Shown here piece after piece: positions 5,933-11,514 of a DNA stretch of 11,514 nucleotides. The first letter of the stretch is position 1. Every line of letters starts with the position of its first letter. Under the pieces are notes generated by a model. That model searched no databases and was not told where the DNA came from. It worked only from the letters and a program-made list of their open reading frames with translations. Made by a program: the position numbers and the translations under genes. Source of the DNA: an uncultured Oscillospiraceae bacterium. GTDB taxonomy: Bacteria; Bacillota; Clostridia; Oscillospirales; Oscillospiraceae. The stretch lies in the NCBI GenBank assembly GCA_900757415.1, contig CAAENU010000009.1, positions 1 to 11,514 of the forward strand, given 5' to 3'.

Positions 5933-8860
5933 GTGAGAGTAGGTCTTGACATCGGCAGCACCACCATCAAATGCGTGGTGCTGGATGAACACGATGCGAT
6001 TTTATATTCGACATATGAGCGCCATTATAGTCACATTCTGGAAAAGGCGCAGGAGCTGCTGCGCCGCATCGACGACGAGCAGCTGCATGGGCAGAAAGCC
6101 CTGCTGAGCATCTCCGGCTCGGCGGGCATGGGTCTGGCCGATAGCTGCGGCGTGCCCTTCGTGCAGGAGGTGTTCTCCACCCGCGTGGCGGTCAAGCAGT
6201 TCGTTCCGGCAACGGATTGTGTCATCGAGCTGGGCGGTGAGGATGCAAAGATCCTCTTCCTGACCAACGGCACCGAAGTTCGGATGAACGGCAGCTGCGC
6301 CGGTGGTACTGGCGCCTTCATCGACCAGATGGCCACCCTGCTGAAGATGAGCGCCGATGAGATGAACAAGGCCGCCGAAAAGGCCGAGCGCACCTACACC
6401 ATCGCTTCCCGCTGCGGCGTTTTCGCCAAGAGCGACGTCCAGCCCCTCATCAATCAGGGCGCCCGCACGGAGGACATCGCGGCCAGCATCTATAAGGCCG
6501 TGGTCAACCAGACCATCGCCGGTCTGGCACAGGGCCGCCCCATCAAGGGCAATATCCTCTATCTGGGCGGCCCGCTGACCTTCAGCACCGTGCTGCGCAA
6601 GAGCTTCGACGAGGCGCTGGGCGTTACCGGCACCTGCCCGGAGAACAGTCTGCTCTATGTGGCGCTGGGCGCTGCCCTCTACGCGGACAAGGCGTTCAGC
6701 CTTTCCGACGTGGCCAAGGCGCTGGATGAGTATTCCGCCACCGCCACCTACGCCAGCGAGCCGCCGCTCTTTGCCACCAAGGAGGAGTATGAGGCGTTCC
6801 ACGCCCGCCATATGTCCCACAGCGTGCCGCGTGTGCCCTTCAGTGCACAGTGCGGCCCGGTCCATATCGGCATAGACTCCGGTTCCACCACCGTCAAGCT
6901 GGTGGTCGTGGATGAAAAGAGCCAGATCCTGTACACCAACTATCAGCCGAACCTCGGCAACCCGCTGCCCCTGATCCGGGAACAGCTCGTCAAGATCCAC
7001 AAGGAGCATCCCGGCCTTCAGGTGGCCAGCGTGACCACCACCGGCTACGGCGAGGAGCTGGTCAAGAATGCCTTCCGCTGCGATTACGGTCTGGTGGAGA
7101 CGGTGGCCCACTTCACCGCCGCCAAATACTTCATGCCGGACGTCGATTTCATCATCGACATCGGCGGACAGGATATGAAGTGCTTCAAGATCGAGGATGG
7201 GGCCATCAGCAACATCTTCCTGAACGAGGCGTGCTCCTCCGGCTGCGGCAGCTTCTTGCAGACCTTCGCACAGGCGCTGGGCTACGACGTCAAGGAGTTC
7301 GCGGCGCTGGGCCTGTTTGCGGACCGCCCTGTGGATCTGGGCAGCCGCTGCACCGTCTTCATGAACAGCTCGGTCAAGCAGGCGCAGAAGGATGGCGCAT
7401 CCATTCAGAACATCTCCGCCGGCCTGTCCATCAGCGTCGTCAAGAATGCGCTGTACAAGGTCATCCGCGCTTCCAGCCCCGAAGAGCTGGGCCGGAAGAT
7501 CGTGGTGCAGGGCGGCACCTTCTACAATGAGGCCGTCCTCCGCGCCTTTGAAAAGGAAATGGGCGTCGAGGTCATCCGCCCCGACATCGCGGGCCTGATG
7601 GGCGCTTACGGCGCGGCCCTGTTCGGCCTTCGCCAGAGCAAAAAGAGCGGCCGGACTGCGTCTTCGATGATGAACCAAGAGGAGCTGGAACACTTCGACC
7701 AGAAGGTCGTCAGCGTCAAGTGCGGCGGCTGCGGCAACCACTGCCAGCTCACCGTGAACACCTTCGCGGATGGCCGCAAGTTCATCTCCGGCAACCGCTG
7801 CGATAAGCCCGTGACCGGCAAGAGCGAGGACGACAGCCTGAACCTGTACGCCTACAAGCAGCAGCTTCTGGCCGGTTACAAGCCGGTGCCCGGCAAGCGC
7901 GGCTCCATCGGCATCCCGCTCTGCCTGAACATGTACGAGATGCTGCCCTTCTGGCACGCCTTCTGGACCAAGCTCGGCTTTGCCGTCCACACCAGCCCGA
8001 TGTCCAGCCGGGGGCTGTATCTGGCCGGTCAGGCTACCATCCCCAGCGATACCGCCTGCTTCCCGGCCAAGCTCAGCCACGGCCACATCAAGGCCCTGAG
8101 CCAGATGAAGCTGGACGCCATCTTCTACCCCTGCCTGACCTATAACTTCGACGAAGGTCTGGGCGACAACCACTACAACTGCCCGGTGGTCGCCTATTAC
8201 CCGGAGGTCCTTGCGGGCAACTGCCCGGAGCTGGAGGGCCAGAAGTTCATTTACGATTACGTCGGCATTCATCGCCCGAAGGACTTCGTACATAAAATGG
8301 CAAAAGAGGTGCTGCCCAAGTATTTCGGCGGCATCTCCGAGAAGGAAGTGCAGGCGGCTGCAGATGCCGCCTACGCCGAGCACGAGGCCCACATGGCGCA
8401 GATCCGCGTCAAGGGAAGCGAGATCATCGACACTGCCCGCCGCGAGGGCAAGCGGATCATCGTGCTGGCGGGCCGCCCTTACCATGTGGACCCGGAGGTC
8501 AACCACGGCATCGACCGCCTCATCACCCGCCACGGCGCAGCGGTCGTCACCGAGGACAGCATCTCGAACCGGGTGGAAAAGTTCCCCACCAGCGTGCTGA
8601 ACCAGTGGACCTACCACAGCCGCCTGTACGCAGCGGCCAAATACTGCACCACCCAGAAAGACATGGATCTTGTCCAGCTCGTTTCCTTCGGCTGCGGCGT
8701 CGATGCCATCACCACCGACGAGACCCGCGAAATTTTGCAGGAGGGCGGCAAGCTTTACACCCAGCTCAAGATCGACGAGATCACGAACCTCGGCGCAGTG
8801 AACATCCGTCTGCGCAGCCTGTTTGCGGCGCTGGACGAGCGCGACGAGGATAGGAGATGA
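5933..8860 (+). CDS. 2-hydroxyacyl-CoA dehydratase activase-like protein with two BadF/BcrA-type ATPase domains and a DUF2229 domain
   Basis: A 975-residue cytoplasmic protein of the acyl-CoA dehydratase activase-related family. Two ASKHA-fold ATPase modules lie in tandem: the first (about 1-255) with DIGSTT (6-11) and GGEDAK (101-106), the second (about 310-570) with DSGSTT (315-320) and GGQDMK (411-416). In HgdC-type activases two Cys per subunit hold a [4Fe-4S] cluster between subunits of a dimer. Here each module keeps such a pair (C122/C161 and C434/C473), so the two modules may share one cluster within a single chain. A four-Cys site follows (C597, C600, C604, C623), then the DUF2229 region to the C-terminus. 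Its likely role is ATP-driven donation of low-potential electrons to the neighbouring protein. The GTG start has AGGAGG at 10 nt. The next gene starts 4 nt after the stop. The acceptor substrate is unknown. Confidence 0.9.
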   Translation: MRVGLDIGSTTIKCVVLDEHDAILYSTYERHYSHILEKAQELLRRIDDEQLHGQKALLSISGSAGMGLADSCGVPFVQEVFSTRVAVKQFVPATDCVIELGGEDAKILFLTNGTEVRMNGSCAGGTGAFIDQMATLLKMSADEMNKAAEKAERTYTIASRCGVFAKSDVQPLINQGARTEDIAASIYKAVVNQTIAGLAQGRPIKGNILYLGGPLTFSTVLRKSFDEALGVTGTCPENSLLYVALGAALYADKAFSLSDVAKALDEYSATATYASEPPLFATKEEYEAFHARHMSHSVPRVPFSAQCGPVHIGIDSGSTTVKLVVVDEKSQILYTNYQPNLGNPLPLIREQLVKIHKEHPGLQVASVTTTGYGEELVKNAFRCDYGLVETVAHFTAAKYFMPDVDFIIDIGGQDMKCFKIEDGAISNIFLNEACSSGCGSFLQTFAQALGYDVKEFAALGLFADRPVDLGSRCTVFMNSSVKQAQKDGASIQNISAGLSISVVKNALYKVIRASSPEELGRKIVVQGGTFYNEAVLRAFEKEMGVEVIRPDIAGLMGAYGAALFGLRQSKKSGRTASSMMNQEELEHFDQKVVSVKCGGCGNHCQLTVNTFADGRKFISGNRCDKPVTGKSEDDSLNLYAYKQQLLAGYKPVPGKRGSIGIPLCLNMYEMLPFWHAFWTKLGFAVHTSPMSSRGLYLAGQATIPSDTACFPAKLSHGHIKALSQMKLDAIFYPCLTYNFDEGLGDNHYNCPVVAYYPEVLAGNCPELEGQKFIYDYVGIHRPKDFVHKMAKEVLPKYFGGISEKEVQAAADAAYAEHEAHMAQIRVKGSEIIDTARREGKRIIVLAGRPYHVDPEVNHGIDRLITRHGAAVVTEDSISNRVEKFPTSVLNQWTYHSRLYAAAKYCTTQKDMDLVQLVSFGCGVDAITTDETREILQEGGKLYTQLKIDEITNLGAVNIRLRSLFAALDERDEDRR

Positions 8861-8864
8861 ACCT

Positions 8865-10184
8865 ATGGAATACAACTATCCGAAATTTACCCCGGAGATG
8901 AAGGCGACCCACACCATCCTCATCCCCAATATGGCCATCACCCAGTTCCGTCTGCTGGGGTACGCGCTGAAGTACGACGGCTACAAGTGCGAGATCCTTG
9001 GCAACTGCGGCAGCGCTGTGGCGCAGCTGGGCCTGAAATACGTCCACAACGATACCTGCTACCCGGCGCTGCTGGTCATCGGCCAGTTCCTTGATGCGCT
9101 GAACAGCGGCAAGTACGACCTCGACCACACGGCCCTGCTCATCACCCAGACCGGCGGCGGTTGCCGTGCGTCCAACTACATCCATCTGCTGCGCAAGGCG
9201 CTGGTCAAGGCGGGCTACCCGCAGATCCCCGTTGCCAGCCTGAATTTCTCCGGTCTGGAGAAGGACAGCGGCTTCCAGATGACCCTGCCGCTGGCCCGAC
9301 GTGCGCTGGCGTGCGTCTTCTACGGCGACATGCTCTGCGCCCTGCGCAATCAGGTGGCCCCCTACGAAGACGAGAAGGGGAGCGCCGACAAGATGGTAGA
9401 TCTCTGGGTCGAGCGTCTGGGCCGCGTCCTGCTGGCGGGCAAGGGCTTCACTTCCAAGGAGATGAAGCACACCTTCCCCCTCATCGCGAAGGACTTTGCG
9501 TCCATCCCCGTCACCCGCGTGCCGAAGGTCAAGGTCGGCGTCGTCGGTGAGATCTACGTCAAGTACAGCCCGCTGGGCAACAACGAACTGCAAAAGTTCC
9601 TCGAAAGTCAGGATTGCGAGGTCAACTTCCCCGGCCTGATGGGCTTTGTGCAGTACTGCATCTTCAACATGGGCGAGGATCATGTCCTCTACGGCGGCAA
9701 GCTGGCCGTCAAGGTCGGCACCGACCAGCTCCTGAACTGGCTGGACAGCGTCGAGCGCGCCATGCTGAGAGCGACCTCCGACGCCGGATTCTACGCCCCC
9801 GGCCCCTTCAAGGAGCTGGTGGAAAAGCCCCACGGCATCATTTCGTTGGGGGCCAAGATGGGCGAGGGCTGGCTGCTGACCGCCGAGATGATCGAGCTGG
9901 TGCAGGGCGGCTACGGCAACATCGTCTGCGCCCAGCCCTTCGGCTGTCTGCCCAACCACATCGTCGGCAAGGGCATGGTGAACAAGATCCGCGCCCTCTA
10001 CCCGGCAGCAAACATCACCCCCATCGACTACGACCCCAGTGCAACCAAGGTCAATCAGGAAAACCGCATCAAGCTGATGCTGGCCGTCGCTAAGGAGCGC
10101 CTGAAAACGCCCGCCGCTCCGGCCAAGCCCCTGACCGCCGAGGAGATCGCTGGCGGCGCACCCCGCGTTGAGACAACGGTGTGA
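8865..10184 (+). CDS. 2-hydroxyacyl-CoA dehydratase / HgdB-BcrC-like iron-sulfur protein
   Basis: A 439-residue cytoplasmic protein of the HgdB/HgdA/BcrB/BcrC family (2-hydroxyacyl-CoA dehydratase D-component type). Candidate cluster ligands are C48 (GNCGS), C65 (NDTCYP), C100 (TGGGC), C355 and C361 (CAQPFGCLPNHI). In many clostridia this part is fused to the C-terminus of the activase, giving one chain of about 1400 residues; here the two are separate genes, the second starting 4 nt after the first stop. The ATG at 8865 is preferred because AGGAG (8852-8856) lies 8 nt upstream; the frame is open further up to 8823, but that would overlap the activase. It probably receives electrons from the activase. 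Alternatives include dehydration of a 2-hydroxyacyl-CoA or a reductase role like the double-cubane cluster proteins. Confidence 0.88.
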   Translation: MEYNYPKFTPEMKATHTILIPNMAITQFRLLGYALKYDGYKCEILGNCGSAVAQLGLKYVHNDTCYPALLVIGQFLDALNSGKYDLDHTALLITQTGGGCRASNYIHLLRKALVKAGYPQIPVASLNFSGLEKDSGFQMTLPLARRALACVFYGDMLCALRNQVAPYEDEKGSADKMVDLWVERLGRVLLAGKGFTSKEMKHTFPLIAKDFASIPVTRVPKVKVGVVGEIYVKYSPLGNNELQKFLESQDCEVNFPGLMGFVQYCIFNMGEDHVLYGGKLAVKVGTDQLLNWLDSVERAMLRATSDAGFYAPGPFKELVEKPHGIISLGAKMGEGWLLTAEMIELVQGGYGNIVCAQPFGCLPNHIVGKGMVNKIRALYPAANITPIDYDPSATKVNQENRIKLMLAVAKERLKTPAAPAKPLTAEEIAGGAPRVETTV

Positions 10185-10192
10185 CCAAAACA

Positions 10193-10212
10193 ACAAAAAG
10201 CCCGTCCGGGCC
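10193..10212 (-). terminator. GC palindrome with A-tract; reads as an intrinsic terminator on the minus strand
   Basis: On the minus strand GCCC-GGAC-GGGC is followed by TTTTTGTTGTTTT, a short but plausible terminator for leftward transcripts from the IS transposase. On the plus strand an A-tract precedes GCCCGTCCGGGC, but no T-tract follows before the IS tip at 10219. This suggests that the original terminator of the activase operon was a longer hairpin interrupted by the insertion. Confidence 0.45.
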
Positions 10213-10218
10213 AAAACT

Positions 10219-10243
10219 GAAATGAACCCCAAAAGTTAGACAA
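10219..10243 (-). repeat. Right terminal inverted repeat
   Basis: The plus-strand sequence starts TGAAATGAACCCC and ends GTTAGACA. Mismatches to the left repeat are at positions 5, 8 and 15-17. Confidence 0.8.
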
Positions 10244-10251
10244 AAATCAAA

Positions 10252-11148
10252 TTAAGCGGCCCCAACGGTCTGAATCCTGTACTGCACAGGGCTCAGGCCG
10301 TTTAGTTTTAATTTAATTCGGCGGTTGTTGTAATAGTCGATGTAATCGACAATAGCCTTTTCAAGCTGGTCAATGGAATCAAATTTTTCCAGATAGAACA
10401 GTTCCGTCTTGAGCAGTCCGAAGAAGTTCTCGGCAACAGCATTGTCCAGACAAGTGGCTTTCCGAGACATACTTTGCGTAATTCCTTTTGCTTTCAGTAG
10501 ATTCTGGTAGGACTTCATCTGGTATTGCCAGCCCTGATCCGAATGCAGAATCAGATTGTCAACCTTGTCCGGCAGCTTTTGAAAAGCACCTTCCAGCATA
10601 TCCATGATTTGCTTAAAGTTCGGATGGCGGCTCAGATTGTAGCTGACAACTTCGCCATTGAACAAATCAAGAATTGGAGACAGGTAGAGTTTCTGGTCGT
10701 TCACTTTGAACTCGGTAACATCTGTGACCCATTTCCGATTCGGCTGGTTTGTCTTGAAATGCCGTTCCAGCAGGTTTGGAGCTACTTCTCCAACTTCGCC
10801 TTTGTAAGAACTGTACTTCCTTTTTGCACGAACCTGACAGACTAAACCAAGCTGCTTCATGAGTTTCCGAACCGTCTTGTGGTTCACACAAATATCGTTG
10901 TTATGCAGTTCTTTTGTGATTCTGCGGTATCCGTATCGTTTTTTGTTCTCGTTGAAGATTATAACAATCTGTTCCTTTACCATCTGGTATTTGGCAGGAT
11001 TCTGAGACTGGTGCAGATAGTAGTAGAACGTGCTGCGAGGAAGTCCGGCAAGTTGCAGCAGTGCTTTCAGAGGGTATTTCTGCCTTAGTTCCTGAACTAC
11101 TTGTGCTTTCTGTTTTGGCGTTCCTCTTCCAGCACCAAGGCATTCAAT
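10252..11148 (-). CDS. IS3-family transposase OrfB (DDE catalytic domain), made by -1 frameshift from orfA
   Basis: This frame has no good start of its own. It is open from the slippery site, giving 298 residues after the shift and an OrfAB fusion of about 400. An internal ATG at 10983 would give 243 residues and lose the start of the domain. An HTH_21-like segment (KYPLKALLQLAGLPRSTFYY and following) precedes the integrase core. Catalytic residues, numbered from the shift, are Asp143 (WVTDVTEF), Asp204 (LHSDQGW) and Glu240 (NAVAENFFG), with the usual Lys seven residues after the Glu. All motifs are present, so the enzyme is predicted active. It cuts and joins the element's ends through the copy-out/paste-in circle pathway typical of IS3 elements. 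Confidence 0.93.
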   Translation of the reverse strand: MECLGAGRGTPKQKAQVVQELRQKYPLKALLQLAGLPRSTFYYYLHQSQNPAKYQMVKEQIVIIFNENKKRYGYRRITKELHNNDICVNHKTVRKLMKQLGLVCQVRAKRKYSSYKGEVGEVAPNLLERHFKTNQPNRKWVTDVTEFKVNDQKLYLSPILDLFNGEVVSYNLSRHPNFKQIMDMLEGAFQKLPDKVDNLILHSDQGWQYQMKSYQNLLKAKGITQSMSRKATCLDNAVAENFFGLLKTELFYLEKFDSIDQLEKAIVDYIDYYNNRRIKLKLNGLSPVQYRIQTVGAA

Positions 11149-11453
11149 TTTTTTAAGTAGTCGATTTCCATCCGAAGTCGCTGATTTTCTGCAATAAGAT
11201 CTTCTTCTACTTGCTTATCCAGCTTTGGCTTCCGACCTTTCTGCGTCCCACTGGCGGCACAGGCTCGTCCTCGACGCTCTAACAGAAGTGCTTCTTCTCC
11301 TTCCTCCCAATAAATGCGCTCCCAGTCCCTGAGTGTACGGTCCGAAATGCCATATTCTCTGGACGCTCCCTTAAAGCTCAGGTTTTCTCTGTGGATTCGT
11401 TTAATGATTTCTACCTTCTGCGTTCCGTTGTACTTTCGTTGTCCCTTTGGCAT
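11097..11453 (-). CDS. IS3-family OrfA (DNA-binding, leucine zipper)
   Basis: 118 residues. Residues about 9-46 form the helix-turn-helix (ending GISDRTLRDWERIY) that recognises the terminal repeats. Residues about 82-110 form a leucine-zipper helix for multimerisation (DLIAENQRLRMEIDYLKKLN). It ends shortly after the slippery site at codons 100-102, so ribosomes that do not shift make OrfA alone. I chose the ATG at 11453 because the protein then starts MPKGQRKYNG like related OrfA proteins, with GGGG about 8 nt upstream; an in-frame ATG at 11468 would add five residues. Confidence 0.88.
   Translation of the reverse strand: MPKGQRKYNGTQKVEIIKRIHRENLSFKGASREYGISDRTLRDWERIYWEEGEEALLLERRGRACAASGTQKGRKPKLDKQVEEDLIAENQRLRMEIDYLKKLNALVLEEERQNRKHK
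11148..11154 (-). promoter_or_regulatory. -1 programmed frameshift site A AAA AAA
   Basis: The minus strand reads TTA AAA AAA TTG in the orfA frame. The seven A form a classical slippery heptamer, and slipping back one base joins OrfA residue 102 to the orfB frame (next codon ATT). IS150 uses a near-identical A-rich site. Confidence 0.85.
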
Positions 11454-11477
11454 ACAAAAACACCCCATTTCCTAAAC

Positions 11478-11486
11478 AGTATACCA
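11478..11486 (-). promoter_or_regulatory. Extended -10 promoter for the transposase
   Basis: The minus strand reads TGGTATACT: a TGn extension and a TATACT -10, just inside the left inverted repeat and about 25 bp before the orfA start. No clear -35 is present, as expected for a weak IS promoter. Confidence 0.4.
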
Positions 11487-11489
11487 TAC

Positions 11490-11514
11490 TGTCTAACAAA
11501 TGGGGTGCAGTTCA
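11490..11514 (-). repeat. Left terminal inverted repeat of the complete IS
   Basis: Read on the minus strand it starts TGAACTGCACCCC and ends GTTAGACA. The same TGnACTGCACCC pattern is found at the IS150 tip. It is the outer limit of the element and of the window. Confidence 0.8.

Larger units (their letters stand above)
10219..11514 (-). mobile_element. Complete IS150-group IS3-family insertion sequence, 1296 bp
   Basis: The element has 25-bp imperfect terminal inverted repeats (20 of 25 matching) at 10219-10243 and 11490-11514, two overlapping reading frames in the orfA/orfB arrangement and a frameshift site. OrfB closely resembles IS150 InsB as I remember it, including WVTDVTEF, LHSDQGWQY and QSMSRK. 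Its A/T-rich codon use differs from the flanking genes. The window ends exactly at the outer tip, so target duplications cannot be checked. The element faces leftward, opposite to the copy at 1-99. Confidence 0.93.

Noticed and set aside
6002..8875. A 957-codon open frame on the minus strand opposite the activase gene, and a 483-codon one at 8781-10232
   Set aside because: Both are shadows of strongly supported genes, with biased composition and no motifs or RBS.
100..10218. Composite transposon bounded by two IS copies
   Set aside because: The copies have diverged, the interior has the GC and gene content of ordinary chromosome, and the insertions look independent. Outer flanks and target duplications are not visible.
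1..11514. CRISPR arrays and tRNA or rRNA genes
   Set aside because: No regularly spaced direct repeats and no tRNA or rRNA signature sequences were seen on either strand.

Overview
The window looks like a chromosomal segment from a GC-rich, anaerobic, gut-type Firmicute. Faecalibacterium or a close Oscillospiraceae/Ruminococcaceae relative is my best guess. The clues are the roughly 60 % GC genes, the strong AAGGAGG ribosome binding sites, Gram-positive style promoters and terminators, a giant fused ABC transporter, a Spo0A-like DNA-binding domain and an oxygen-sensitive 2-hydroxyacyl-CoA dehydratase-type activase. The genus is inferred, not shown.

Layout. Bases 1-99 are the right (3') end of an IS150-group IS3-family element read on the plus strand. 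Bases 139-3333 (minus) encode a 1064-residue fused ATPase/FtsX-type ABC transporter with a very large external domain. Bases 3334-3712 are a divergent control region with a minus-strand extended -10 promoter overlapped by a dyad, a perfect 0A-box-like heptamer and a plus-strand promoter. Bases 3713-5568 (plus) are a tight three-gene operon: a DUF6514-like small protein, a degenerate response regulator joining a pseudo-receiver to a Spo0A-C-like domain, and a soluble histidine-kinase-like ATPase. A strong intrinsic terminator follows at 5611-5645. Bases 5786-5932 hold a near-consensus promoter and a leader of about 110 nt that can fold. Bases 5933-10184 (plus) are a two-gene operon: a double-ATPase acyl-CoA dehydratase activase-like protein (975 aa) and its HgdB/BcrC-like iron-sulfur partner (439 aa). 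Bases 10219-11514 are a complete 1296-bp IS150-group element on the minus strand, with orfA and orfB joined by a -1 frameshift site.

How it fits together. The activase operon is probably an ATP-driven, low-potential electron-transfer pair: the activase would pass electrons to the iron-sulfur partner. Its substrate cannot be read from sequence. The three-gene operon resembles a two-component pair in which the receiver has lost every catalytic position and the kinase-like protein lacks the acidic residue after its candidate His, so it may signal without classical phosphotransfer. It is the best candidate here for an undescribed system. The two IS copies face each other with their 3' ends inward. 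Both inner junctions lie against what look like halves of terminator hairpins, which suggests a preference for terminator palindromes as targets.
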